Program-made: the position numbers and the translations under genes
Origin: Ruminococcus sp.
GTDB taxonomy: Bacteria; Bacillota; Clostridia; Oscillospirales; Ruminococcaceae
Reading direction: 5' to 3'
Assembly (NCBI GenBank): GCA_017543335.1
Contig: JAFYGE010000064.1
Location: forward strand, 1 to 57,035
DNA: 57,035 nt
Notes under the pieces: generated by a model
Told to the model about the DNA's origin: nothing
Seen by the model: only the letters and a program-made list of their open reading frames with translations
Database searches by the model: none
Part shown: positions 8,432-15,758 of the stretch, one piece after another
How positions within the stretch are numbered: the first letter of the stretch is position 1
How the letters are laid out: each line of letters starts with the position of its first letter

Positions 8432-8677
8432 TTAGCTTCGTGTAGGATTTGGTAGTTTCGGATGTATCATTGTATAACGTATATTATTGTGTTTTTTGGG
8501 AAATTTAATAACTACTTCACGCTCTGACGATTTATTATCTTTCAAATCCTCACAGATCATTCTGCACGATTCACATTCACAGAGATGCTGTTCAATCGCT
8601 TTTGTACTTGAATTATTACACTCCTTATTAATATAGAGTGGGAGAAGATATGTCATTACATCACAGTTATATTTCAT
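8432..8677 (-). CDS. Stand-alone zf-HC2 zinc-finger protein
   Basis: 81 residues, soluble. Residues 1-46 repeat the N-terminus of the downstream membrane protein, starting with the same MKYNCD and keeping HLCECESC, the HxxxCxxC zinc ligands. The remaining 35 residues are basic (KFPKKHNN) with no membrane helix. It overlaps the sigma factor gene by 11 bp and is therefore translationally coupled to it, as anti-sigma genes are. It could be a soluble anti-sigma factor, or a truncated copy made by duplication. A remnant seems less likely because the frame and ligands are intact. Confidence 0.75.
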   Translation of the reverse strand: MKYNCDVMTYLLPLYINKECNNSSTKAIEQHLCECESCRMICEDLKDNKSSEREVVIKFPKKHNNIRYTMIHPKLPNPTRS

Positions 8678-9161
8678 TTTTATTCATCCTTTCTTTAAGT
8701 TTCATTCTGGCACGGTGATAGGTTACTCTTGCCCATGTTTCGGTTTTCTGGAATATTGACCCTATCTGTGTGAAAGAGAGCTCACCAAAAACACGGAGTT
8801 CGAAGACTTCCTTATATGGTTCTTCCATTTCGTGCAGCAGCATATGTATCCTGAATGACGTCTCGGAATCAGTTATGCTCTGCTCGATATCGGTGTCGGT
8901 GTCTGCGAGAGTTTCGTCAGGCTCGTCCTGATATCGTGACGACTTTCTTGTTGAGTCAATGAATAAATTTTTAGCTATCGCACACAGCCAAGAGTAACAT
9001 TCGGATTCGCCTCGGAAGGTCTGCTTGGTGGTCATTGCTTTGAAGAATGTTTCCTGAGTTATCTCCTGAGCTTTATGCTGGTCTTTGGCTAAAGTCATCA
9101 CGTAGGAATATACCTGCATATAACAGGCATCATATAGCTTTTCGGCAGTCTTTTTTTCCAA
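8667..9161 (-). CDS. ECF-family RNA polymerase sigma factor
   Basis: 164 residues with the two ECF domains: region 2 (about 8-75, with DQHKAQEITQETFFKA and SWLCAIAKNLFID) and region 4 (about 108-160, PYKEVFELRVFGELSFTQIG and WARVTYHRARMKLKE). It would direct RNA polymerase to envelope-stress promoters. Translation starts at TTG (9161): AAGGAGG sits 8 nt before it, while the nearby ATG is in another frame with a short reading frame only. It heads the operon with two zinc-finger proteins and a DUF4097 lipoprotein, and its own promoter (9197-9223) has the AAC-N16-CGTC layout typical of ECF autoregulation. Confidence 0.92.
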   Translation of the reverse strand: MEKKTAEKLYDACYMQVYSYVMTLAKDQHKAQEITQETFFKAMTTKQTFRGESECYSWLCAIAKNLFIDSTRKSSRYQDEPDETLADTDTDIEQSITDSETSFRIHMLLHEMEEPYKEVFELRVFGELSFTQIGSIFQKTETWARVTYHRARMKLKERMNKNEI

Positions 9162-9196
9162 TCATCGCACCTCCTTCTTTGGCTTTCTGTCAGTTA

Positions 9197-9223
9197 GACG
9201 TATGAAGTACAGAAACGTTACAA
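9197..9223 (-). promoter_or_regulatory. ECF-type autoregulatory promoter
   Basis: Minus-strand TTGTAAC (9217-9223), 16-nt spacer, CGTC (9197-9200). This AAC/CGT pair with 16-17 nt spacing is the established ECF pattern (compare Bacillus SigM, SigW and SigX sites). It implies that the operon is driven by its own sigma factor. A-tracts lie just upstream (9228-9258). Confidence 0.75.
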
Positions 9224-9330
9224 GAAATTTTGAATTTTTTCAAAAAAATTTTTTTCTGATAAATTATAGCATATTTTCCGGCAATTTGCAAAATTATTTT
9301 ATAGTCAATACGAAGCATTAATTTTCCAAT

Positions 9331-9364
9331 AAAAAACCTCCTATGGCTTTTACACCATAGGAGG
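9331..9364 (-). terminator. Terminator of the small secreted protein gene
   Basis: Perfect 10-bp stem CCTCCTATGG/CCATAGGAGG (9337-9346, 9355-9364) followed on the minus strand by six T. It ends 25 nt after the stop. Confidence 0.9.
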
Positions 9365-9388
9365 GAATTTTGTTTTCAACAATAATAA

Positions 9389-9685
9389 TTACTTACGAAT
9401 TGTTCTATATTCGTAATATGAGCTTACTACCTTGCTGCAAGATCCGCAGTGTACTGATACCTTGCGTTTCTGCTCATAATAAACGACATTATTTGCTTTA
9501 TAAGCATAGTATGTTTGCCAATTGCCTTTAGTACTATAACGATAACCGTGGTGTGAACAAGCTGCGGAAGCTGTTATTGATGGTGTTGTTGTTTCAGGAG
9601 ATACATTCTTTGTGATAGCTGTACCTGTACCAAGCAGAGTAAATGCCATTGCGATTGCTGAAACTTTTTTTAAGATGTTCTTCAT
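9389..9685 (-). CDS. Small secreted Tyr/His/Cys-containing protein
   Basis: 98 residues with a clear signal peptide (residues 1 to about 28-42, processing probably at an Ala-rich site such as ASAA). The mature part of about 56 residues is rich in Tyr and Lys and holds three Cys (ACSHHG and HCGSCSK), which could form a disulfide or bind metal with the His residues. No family recognised. It is a self-contained unit with a perfect consensus promoter and a strong terminator, so it is probably well expressed. Possible roles such as a secreted peptide, bacteriocin-like factor or envelope component are guesses. Confidence 0.7.
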   Translation of the reverse strand: MKNILKKVSAIAMAFTLLGTGTAITKNVSPETTTPSITASAACSHHGYRYSTKGNWQTYYAYKANNVVYYEQKRKVSVHCGSCSKVVSSYYEYRTIRK

Positions 9686-9743
9686 TTTTTTATCAAATCC
9701 TTTTCATAAATATTTAAGGTTTGATCCAAACCCTATGTGCAAT

Positions 9744-9772
9744 ATTATACTATATATTTTGATATTTGTCAA
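9744..9772 (-). promoter_or_regulatory. Perfect consensus promoter of the small secreted protein
   Basis: TTGACA (9767-9772), 17 nt, TATAAT (9744-9749) on the minus strand. Confidence 0.85.
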
Positions 9773-9799
9773 GTGCTTTTGTGCTGATCCTTTTTTGAA

Positions 9800-9840
9800 A
9801 ACAAAATCCTGTATAGCATAATGTAATTACGCTATACAGG
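9800..9840 (-). terminator. Terminator of the aspartokinase gene
   Basis: Stem CCTGTATAGC/GCTATACAGG (9808-9817, 9831-9840) with ATTTTGTTTTC following on the minus strand, 8 nt after the stop. Confidence 0.85.
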
Positions 9841-9848
9841 AAAAATAC

Positions 9849-11183
9849 TTATTTCTCAGAATTTATAAACATATCATAGATGCGTCTGATTGCCTCAGGA
9901 AGGTCACTTTCGCTTACTCCGATGATAACATTGAGCTCACTTGAACCCTGATCTATGAGCTTGACATTTATACGTGCATGAGCCATAGAAGCAAAGATAC
10001 GAGCAACAGTACCTCTGGTATTTTTCATACGTCTTCCTACTACAGCAAGCATAGCAATTCCGTCCTCAATTTCGAGGTGATCCGGCTGAACAGCCTTGCG
10101 GAGTCCGGAAAGTACCTTTTCACGTACCGGAGCAAGTTTCTCTGTGCTGAGGGTGATGCTCATTGTATCGATACCGGAAGGCATATGCTCAAATGAAAGG
10201 CCGTTCTCATAGAGCACCTGAAGTACCTTCATACCGAAACCGGTCTCGTTATTCATCATAGCCTTTTCGATGTTGATAGTGCTGAATCCCTTTTTGCCGG
10301 CTATACCGGTAATTGTATGGTTGAGACTTTCTTTAGTGAAATTGAAATCATCAGAAACGATCATAGTACCTGCATCTTCCGGTCTGTTTGTATTTCTGAT
10401 ATTTATCGGTATACCAGCAGAGCGAACAGGGAAGATAGCGTCCTCGTGAAGAACAGAAGCTCCCATATAAGCAAGCTCACGGAGCTCACGGTAAGTAATT
10501 ACCTCGATAACGTCCGGATTCTCAACTATTCTTGGGTCAGCAACGAGGAAACCGGAAACGTCAGTCCAGTTCTCATAGATATCTGCTCTTACAGCGTTTG
10601 CTATTATAGAACCTGTAACATCAGAACCGCCTCTGGAGAATGTCTTTATATAGCCTTCTGTAGTCTTTCCGTAGAATCCCGGGATAACTGCGTTATCAAG
10701 ACCGTCGAGCTTAGCTCTTACAGCCTTGACTGTATCGTCAAGAAGAAGAACTCCCTTTGTATCGAAAACAATAACGTCAGCAGCGTCAACGAAGTTGAAG
10801 CCGAGGTACTTTGCGAGCACCTTACCGTTGAGGAACTCTCCACGGCTTGCAGCGTAGTCTCTTGAAGGACGTGCTTTGAGCTCTTTAATAATAGTATCGA
10901 ACTCCTCGTCAAGGGACATATCTATGCCGAGCTCTGAGATTATACCGTTATAGCGGTCTTTTATGAGCTGAAAATCGTCTGTGAAGTCAACGCCGCTGCC
11001 TGCAAGCTCGCAGCACTTATAGAGCATATCTGTTACCTTAATATCCTCTGAGAATCTCTTTCCCGGAGCAGACGGTACAACGTACTTTCTCTTAGCGTCG
11101 CCCTTGATTATAGCAGCTACTTTTCTGAACTGCTCTGCGGATGCGAGACTGCTTCCGCCAAATTTTACAACTTTATCTGCCAT
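9849..11183 (-). CDS. lysC: Aspartate kinase, monofunctional (AK III type)
   Basis: Phosphorylates aspartate in the first step to lysine, threonine, methionine and diaminopimelate for the cell wall. 444 residues: N-terminal amino acid kinase domain (KFGGSSLAS at 7-15; SAPGKRFSEDIKVTD; FSRGGSDVTG) and two C-terminal ACT domains (from about 300 and 375) for feedback control. The SAPGK version and length resemble Bacillus YclM/ThrD rather than the shorter LysC with an internal start, so the symbol is generic. The promoter leaves a leader of only about 58 nt, too short for a lysine riboswitch, so control is probably allosteric. It is a single-gene unit. Confidence 0.95.
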   Translation of the reverse strand: MADKVVKFGGSSLASAEQFRKVAAIIKGDAKRKYVVPSAPGKRFSEDIKVTDMLYKCCELAGSGVDFTDDFQLIKDRYNGIISELGIDMSLDEEFDTIIKELKARPSRDYAASRGEFLNGKVLAKYLGFNFVDAADVIVFDTKGVLLLDDTVKAVRAKLDGLDNAVIPGFYGKTTEGYIKTFSRGGSDVTGSIIANAVRADIYENWTDVSGFLVADPRIVENPDVIEVITYRELRELAYMGASVLHEDAIFPVRSAGIPINIRNTNRPEDAGTMIVSDDFNFTKESLNHTITGIAGKKGFSTINIEKAMMNNETGFGMKVLQVLYENGLSFEHMPSGIDTMSITLSTEKLAPVREKVLSGLRKAVQPDHLEIEDGIAMLAVVGRRMKNTRGTVARIFASMAHARINVKLIDQGSSELNVIIGVSESDLPEAIRRIYDMFINSEK

Positions 11184-11248
11184 TCTATATCATTCCTTCT
11201 GAAATATTTTTATAGTAGTATCACATTGATAAATTAGTCACAATATAA

Positions 11249-11277
11249 ATTATATTCCAAATCAGTCATAAAATCAA
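11249..11277 (-). promoter_or_regulatory. Promoter of the aspartokinase gene
   Basis: TTGATT (11272-11277), 17 nt, TATAAT (11249-11254) on the minus strand. Between this and the divergent promoter at 11436 (about 160 bp) I see no further feature. Confidence 0.7.
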
Positions 11278-11435
11278 TTGACAGAAAGCCAAAATTAAAG
11301 AAAAAGTCAACTGTTTTTTTGGTGAATACGCTTGTACGCCGGTGGCGGACAGTCAAAAATGCATCCTGTAAAATACTCAAGATGTGCATTGTATGATATT
11401 GCCATAATAAAAAATGTTTATTTAACACATTATTA

Positions 11436-11464
11436 TTGACAGACCTGCGGCATTAATGTATAAT
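11436..11464 (+). promoter_or_regulatory. Consensus promoter of the GT2 gene pair
   Basis: TTGACA (11436-11441), 17 nt, TATAAT (11459-11464) on the plus strand; leader about 60 nt ending in the CAGGAGG ribosome binding site. Confidence 0.85.
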
Positions 11465-11531
11465 GTAACTGTAGCAAAATAGTCCTGATTATAATTTAAT
11501 AACATAAAATCTGCGTTTCAGGAGGTCGATA

Positions 11532-12263
11532 ATGGAAACTCTCTTTTCAGTTGTGATCCCGGCACATAATGAAGAAAAATACATCGGCAAATGCCTGCGT
11601 TCTATCAGATATGCAGCAAAGCAAGTACCGGACAAAGTCGAAATAGTCGTTGCTGCCAACAGGTGCACTGACAGTACTGCCGATATTGCAAAACGATACG
11701 GTGCAAAGGTAGTATATAATGACGATAAGTGCATAAGCAGCATCCGAAACGCTGCAATAAGAGCTTCAAGCGGAAAAATAATAGTCACAATAGATGCCGA
11801 CAGCACTATGACTAAAAGCTCACTTTCAGAGATAAAAGAGCTCCTGCTCTCCGGAGAATACATTGGCGGCGGTACTATGCCGAAATTCGACCGTGCATCG
11901 CTTGGTATCGCAGTATCTTCCATTTATATCGCTATCAACCTCATACCTGTTATGATAAAAAGCGGCGGTATGCTCTCCGGAGCTATGTTCTGGTTCATGA
12001 GAAGCGATTTCGATAAAATAGGCGGTTTTGATGAGGACCTCATTAGTCTCGAAGATATGGATTTCGCAAAAAAACTTAAAGCTCTCGGCAAGACCTGCGG
12101 CAAGAAGTACGGCACTCTGAAAAAAGCTCACATAGTCACTTCAAGCCGAAAATTCGACGAATTCGGCGACTGGTACCTTATTAAGAACCGCAAGCTCACA
12201 AAAGCTATTTTCACCGGCAAGAACAGAGATGCCGCTGATAAATTCTATTACGATGTGAGATGA
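11532..12263 (+). CDS. Family 2 glycosyltransferase
   Basis: 243 residues with a GT-A fold: SVVIPAHNEEKYIGKCL at the start, VVAANRCTDST, and the metal-binding VTIDADST near residue 96. GFDEDLISLEDMDFAKKLK near 160-180 carries the acceptor-side ED motif. It would transfer a sugar from a nucleotide donor at the cytoplasmic face; donor and acceptor are unknown. A hydrophobic stretch near 125-150 may touch the membrane. The start follows CAGGAGG. The next gene begins 4 nt after its stop, so the two form an operon. Confidence 0.85.
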   Translation: METLFSVVIPAHNEEKYIGKCLRSIRYAAKQVPDKVEIVVAANRCTDSTADIAKRYGAKVVYNDDKCISSIRNAAIRASSGKIIVTIDADSTMTKSSLSEIKELLLSGEYIGGGTMPKFDRASLGIAVSSIYIAINLIPVMIKSGGMLSGAMFWFMRSDFDKIGGFDEDLISLEDMDFAKKLKALGKTCGKKYGTLKKAHIVTSSRKFDEFGDWYLIKNRKLTKAIFTGKNRDAADKFYYDVR

Positions 12264-12267
12264 TGCT

Positions 12268-12753
12268 ATGATAATAGAAAGCGAAAAATTCAAACTCTGC
12301 ACACCCGAAGAAAAATCAGAAATAATTGAATCCTTTACAAACGAGATGATGCAGAAAAAGCCTCAGCTCATAGACATTTTTCCGGAAAAAGTCCCACAAA
12401 AAGCCGATAACAGGTATTTTGACGCTGAAAAAATCTTTCAGCAGAATCGCTCCGAACTCGACCGTAAATTCACGGATATTATCCTGAAAATCTTCTGCTA
12501 TTATGATATGATATTGGTCGGTCAGGACATTGTGAACGACTCCCCAACAGCCAAAGAGCTGATAAAATTACTGGATAGCTTTTTCAATAACGATACTGCG
12601 TATATCAATATCATACTCCCTGAGTGCGACACCCTGCTTACTCTCAACCGTGACGACCTTTATATAACTGTATACAATGCTTGTGGAAAGGTTGAGAAAA
12701 TAATATCAAAACTTTCCGACGCCGAAGGTCTTTTCTTCTATGAAGCTGTCTGA
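12268..12753 (+). CDS. Hypothetical protein co-transcribed with GT2
   Basis: 161 residues, soluble, acidic, helical in appearance, without signal peptide, membrane helix or a motif I recognise. It begins 4 nt after the glycosyltransferase stop without a good ribosome binding site of its own, which suggests coupled translation. A strong terminator follows at 12788. Its role may relate to the glycosyltransferase, but the sequence does not show how. Confidence 0.65.
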   Translation: MIIESEKFKLCTPEEKSEIIESFTNEMMQKKPQLIDIFPEKVPQKADNRYFDAEKIFQQNRSELDRKFTDIILKIFCYYDMILVGQDIVNDSPTAKELIKLLDSFFNNDTAYINIILPECDTLLTLNRDDLYITVYNACGKVEKIISKLSDAEGLFFYEAV

Positions 12754-12787
12754 TATATTCAAATATTACCGCTTTGATAATTAACAA

Positions 12788-12820
12788 AACCGCAAGGGAC
12801 TTTTTGTCTCTTGCGGTTGT
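12788..12820 (+). terminator. Terminator of the GT2 pair
   Basis: Stem arms 12788-12800 and 12806-12818 (AACCGCAAG core, one mismatch) followed by GTTTC on the plus strand. Confidence 0.85.
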
Positions 12821-12845
12821 TTCATAAGCAAACATTTCACGACTA

Positions 12846-12928
12846 TAAAAAAATCAGCCGATAAAATTACCGGCTGAAAAATACTTTTTGTAAATAAAGT
12901 CCATCCTTTATTTACGACGTCCTCTCAT
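12846..12928 (-). ncRNA. Candidate small RNA of about 82 nt
   Basis: A complete transcription unit without a substantial reading frame. The promoter at 12935-12963 predicts a start at A12928 (minus strand). The RNA would fold into a 10-bp hairpin (GTAAATAAAG/CTTTATTTAC, 12890-12915) and end in a terminator, stem TCAGCCG/CGGCTGA (12854-12877), with seven T at 12847-12853. It holds only a 6-codon frame (MRGRRK) right at the predicted 5' end and a 16-codon frame overlapping the terminator. It does not match any RNA family I know. Two dyads lie upstream of the promoter. Alternatively the terminator serves the lipoprotein gene ending at 13126. Confidence 0.5.
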
Positions 12929-12934
12929 GTAATT

Positions 12935-12963
12935 ATTATACCATTAACGCAGAAATAATTCAA
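12935..12963 (-). promoter_or_regulatory. Promoter of the candidate small RNA
   Basis: TTGAAT (12958-12963), 17 nt, TATAAT (12935-12940) on the minus strand, in the gap between convergent genes where no mRNA promoter is expected. Confidence 0.6.
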
Positions 12964-12992
12964 TACGCATTATCTCCAAAACACAATAATGT

Positions 12993-13037
12993 AATTTGTG
13001 GCATATTACAAATTGTAAACAAACATTGTACACAATG
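12993..13037. promoter_or_regulatory. Two dyads upstream of the candidate small RNA
   Basis: AATTTGT (12993-12999) pairs with ACAAATT (13008-13014), and CATTGT with ACAATG (13024-13037, 2-nt centre). They resemble operator half-sites. The rest of the 372-bp intergenic stretch to 13125 is AT-rich without other visible features. Confidence 0.35.
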
Positions 13038-13125
13038 ATAAAATTCTAAGAATAAAAAGGTAAATATTAACATTTGCACCAAGGACTTTAACATTATGTA
13101 TTTTTGTATTTGCTAAATATTATGC

Positions 13126-14037
13126 TTAAAAATCGGTAGTCTGTTTGAAAACCATACCTGCTCCGCTGTTTTCGCTGAGGTCGTCCCATACGATGCCAGC
13201 ACCTTCAATTCTGAATTCCGCACTACCATTTGTATATTCAACAGTTTTTGACGGTTCAGACTCAGCATCAGCATATTCCACATACGTCTTAGTACCGGTG
13301 CCTTCGCAGACAAGCTTCTCGCCGTCGAAGATAAGCGGATAGTCCCACTCAACATGGGAAGAAGCACTGCTGCCCCACTTTATTGTAGCGTGGAAAATTC
13401 CCTCGCCGTTATTCTCTATGGTAAGATTAGCTCTTTCGCAGTTCCATTTTCCTTCAAAGACTTCATCGGGAGCACGTCCGTCGTCGCCAAGACCGCCCTC
13501 ACCGAACAGTTTTACAAAGTGAACGAGGTCGGTATCTCCGGTCGCACCGCAGATATATATATCAGTTTTCTCATTTTCACCGTCGTCCGCAAACTTACTG
13601 TACACCTCGCCGGAATCAAGGTACATATAGTAAACGTAATTATTTATCGCAGTATCAAGTTCACGTTTTATATATCCCTTTGCCTCCTCATAGCCGGAAG
13701 CATAATAAGCTGTGAACTTTCCGTCACTTGTGATATGGAATGACGCTGTATCGGGATCGCCGTTTATGTACCAATAACCTGCAAATCCGGTGTAATCCTC
13801 ATCAGCAGGAGTCGGATCAACAGTTGTGCTTACTGCTTCTGTAGGCTTTTCAGTAGTTGCAGGGACTGTTGAAGCTTCTGTTTCTGTTATGGCTTCTGTC
13901 TCTGTTTCAGTGACCTCGACAGCAGTATCTTTTTTTGAGATAGCCGAACTGCTCGACGAGTCAGATTCATCATGTCCGCATCCGGATAAAAGTGCAGTTA
14001 CAGAAAGCAGTAATGCTATGATAGTTGTCTTTTTCAT
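13126..14037 (-). CDS. Lipoprotein of unknown function with Thr/Glu linker
   Basis: 303 residues: signal peptide with lipobox LLSGC near residue 20, then a low-complexity Ser/Thr/Glu linker to about residue 80 (repeats such as TETEAIT) typical of Ruminococcus surface lipoproteins, then a folded domain. The folded part has two related sections, each with W and short beta-strand patterns (GYWYINGDP near 87 and GKWNCERAN near 197), which suggests two beta-barrel-like modules similar to lipocalin-like surface proteins. No catalytic motif recognised. It has its own promoter and a GAGGTGAC ribosome binding site. Confidence 0.75.
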   Translation of the reverse strand: MKKTTIIALLLSVTALLSGCGHDESDSSSSSAISKKDTAVEVTETETEAITETEASTVPATTEKPTEAVSTTVDPTPADEDYTGFAGYWYINGDPDTASFHITSDGKFTAYYASGYEEAKGYIKRELDTAINNYVYYMYLDSGEVYSKFADDGENEKTDIYICGATGDTDLVHFVKLFGEGGLGDDGRAPDEVFEGKWNCERANLTIENNGEGIFHATIKWGSSASSHVEWDYPLIFDGEKLVCEGTGTKTYVEYADAESEPSKTVEYTNGSAEFRIEGAGIVWDDLSENSGAGMVFKQTTDF

Positions 14038-14092
14038 ATTGTCACCTCATCAATAATTGCCTTAAATTATTTATAACGAATTCTTTGTACTC

Positions 14093-14121
14093 ATTATAGC
14101 ATATAAATTTTTTGATTTCAA
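14093..14121 (-). promoter_or_regulatory. Promoter of the Thr/Glu-linker lipoprotein
   Basis: TTGAAA (14116-14121), 17 nt, TATAAT (14093-14098) on the minus strand. Confidence 0.7.
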
Positions 14122-14146
14122 TATTTGTCTTTGTTTTGTATACATA

Positions 14147-14175
14147 TTGACATTAATTCTTTAATCTGATAAAAT
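14147..14175 (+). promoter_or_regulatory. Promoter of the DUF805 gene
   Basis: TTGACA (14147-14152), 17 nt, TAAAAT (14170-14175) on the plus strand; divergent from the lipoprotein promoter only 26 bp away. Confidence 0.75.
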
Positions 14176-14203
14176 AAATTTATAAAAACAAGGAGTTGAT
14201 AAC

Positions 14204-15091
14204 ATGAAATGTTCTATTTGCGGTAATGAGATATCACCTACAGATAAATTTTGCAATAATTGCGGTGCTAAACTGACACCAGCGGCGAATACTGCTGATT
14301 CTTCGGCAAGTCCCAGTCCGCAGCCCAACGGAAATCCATATAATAATCAGCCATATAGTAATCCTCAGGGACAGCAGTACGGAAACGCTCAGTATAATGG
14401 TCAGCAGTATGGCTCCCCTCAGGGACAACAGTATGGAAATGCTCAGTATAACGGTCAGCAGTACGGCTATCCGCAGTATAACAATGAACCGATATCGCCT
14501 GAATTACAAGAAAGGGTAAACAGAGGTGAGGTCGTAAGTCCGGCTCACGTAGACTTCTCTGATGCTGTAAAGCTGTTCTTCAAGAATTTTAAGAACTTCA
14601 AGGGACGCTCTACTGCCAGTGAATATTGGTATTCTGCTTTATTTACGATAACAATATCTTTTATAATAGCAGTTACACAAATAGCTTTGTCCTTAGGCAA
14701 TGTTATTTCAGGTATTTTTGGATTAATCCTCATAATTCCAAATACTTCCCTTGCAGTAAGAAGACTTCACGATGTAGGCAAAAGCGGCTGGTGGTTCGCT
14801 CCATTTGTCCTTTACAGTATTTATTCCGATATAACATTGTTTACTGTATCAGATACCGATGAATTAATAGAAAATCCTTTATTTGGATTGTTCGGATTGG
14901 TAATTTTTGTATTTGCAATAATGCTTTTTATATGGTCTATAAAGCCAAGTCAGCCATTTACCAATAAATGGGGACCTTCTGCTCAGCACCTTTATAGGAA
15001 TCAGGGATATGGCTTCAGTTACAAAAACCCGCCATATATCAATGGAAACGCTAACTACAATTATAATAACAACTACAACCAACGCAGATAA
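14204..15091 (+). CDS. Zinc-ribbon DUF805 membrane protein
   Basis: 295 residues in four parts. Residues 1-24 form a zinc ribbon with two CxxC knuckles (CSICG and CNNCG). Residues 30-100 are a Gln/Tyr/Asn/Gly/Pro-rich low-complexity stretch with a tandem repeat built on GQQYGNAQYNGQQYG. Residues 115-255 are a DUF805 domain with four hydrophobic segments and the family motif RRLHDVGKSGWW. The tail is again Asn/Tyr-rich. DUF805 proteins are membrane proteins of unknown function. It forms a single-gene unit with strong signals on both sides. Confidence 0.85.
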   Translation: MKCSICGNEISPTDKFCNNCGAKLTPAANTADSSASPSPQPNGNPYNNQPYSNPQGQQYGNAQYNGQQYGSPQGQQYGNAQYNGQQYGYPQYNNEPISPELQERVNRGEVVSPAHVDFSDAVKLFFKNFKNFKGRSTASEYWYSALFTITISFIIAVTQIALSLGNVISGIFGLILIIPNTSLAVRRLHDVGKSGWWFAPFVLYSIYSDITLFTVSDTDELIENPLFGLFGLVIFVFAIMLFIWSIKPSQPFTNKWGPSAQHLYRNQGYGFSYKNPPYINGNANYNYNNNYNQRR

Positions 15092-15094
15092 ATC

Positions 15095-15127
15095 AAAGGC
15101 GGATGAAAATATTTCATCCGCCTTTTT
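15095..15127 (+). terminator. Bidirectional terminator between DUF805 and flavin reductase genes
   Basis: Stem AAGGCGGATGAAA (15096-15108) with its complement (15112-15124), then TTTT on the plus strand; A residues on the other side allow minus-strand use for the convergent gene. Confidence 0.9.
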
Positions 15128-15130
15128 TAC

Positions 15131-15640
15131 TCACTCTTTTACATAAACTCCGATTATCTCTGCAATAAATGCCTTGTGATAAGGGTCCTTGCTGTAGTAC
15201 TGCTGAACAAGACCTTCATCTGTTACAAATCCGCTCTCCTGCATATCGTATGTATAGAGTTTACGGCACACCAGAACCATATTTGCTTCTTCAAAGCCCA
15301 TTGCTCCCTCAAATTCTGCCGGAGTAAGTCCTGCTTCTTTTACCTTATCACAGTCTTTTCCGGAATGTGTTCCGCAGTAGCTGAGGGCACTGCGATACTT
15401 CTCATCAAAGAAAGAAGCTGTGAAGAACTCTCCCTCTTCAACATAACCTATGGTATATCTGTTTGTGCGGATATAGCAGGTGAGCACGTTCTTGTTCCAG
15501 AGCACTCCGAGCTGTCCCCATGAAGCGGTCATAGTATTGAAATTATCCTTGTTACCGCCTGTTATGAGCATCCACTCCTTACCTATCTTGTCGAAAGGAT
15601 TGAAGCTCAGTTTACTGATGTCTGTTTTTACAAATGCCAT
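15131..15640 (-). CDS. Flavin reductase-like FMN-binding protein
   Basis: 169 residues of the flavin reductase-like split-barrel family. Residues 25-60 (MLITGGNKDNFNTMTASWGQ) and GVLWNKNVLTCYIRTNRYT match the FMN-binding strands; SALSYCGTHSGKDCDK follows. In anaerobes such proteins bind FMN and may transfer electrons to small substrates, but the substrate cannot be told. The start follows AAGGAGG. A palindromic AT-rich repeat sits just upstream (15664-15714) and probably lies in its leader or promoter region; no consensus promoter is clear. Confidence 0.8.
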   Translation of the reverse strand: MAFVKTDISKLSFNPFDKIGKEWMLITGGNKDNFNTMTASWGQLGVLWNKNVLTCYIRTNRYTIGYVEEGEFFTASFFDEKYRSALSYCGTHSGKDCDKVKEAGLTPAEFEGAMGFEEANMVLVCRKLYTYDMQESGFVTDEGLVQQYYSKDPYHKAFIAEIIGVYVKE

Positions 15641-15663
15641 GATAAAGACCTCCTTATTAATAC

Positions 15664-15714
15664 GGCAATAATATATTTATAAGATTTACGTCGATTTATA
15701 AATATTTAATTGCC
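15664..15714. repeat. AT-rich palindrome related to the dispersed intergenic repeats
   Basis: GGCAAT at 15664-15669 and ATTGCC at 15709-15714 border an AT-rich inverted repeat (TATTTATAA on both arms). The right half from 15690 matches 46707-46732 at about 23 of 26 positions (CGTCG, then TTTATAnATATTTAATTG). Confidence 0.5.
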
Positions 15715-15758
15715 AGAGTAATAAAATATTATATGCTGCTCTTTATCACAGCTTTTGT

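Noticed and set aside
9228-9258. A/T palindrome shared with 42694-42718 near the two ECF genes
   Set aside because: Simple A-tract/T-tract sequence in opposite orientation to the two genes; likely low complexity or an UP-like tract.
10317-10865. 182-codon plus-strand frame opposite the aspartokinase gene
   Set aside because: Antisense shadow of a well-supported gene, no ribosome binding site, no family features.
11184-11248. Lysine riboswitch before aspartokinase
   Set aside because: The leader from the predicted start is about 58 nt, far too short for an L box.
14340-14485. Tandem DNA repeats that might be a CRISPR array
   Set aside because: They are in frame and encode Gln/Tyr/Gly-rich repeats of the DUF805 protein; no spacers.
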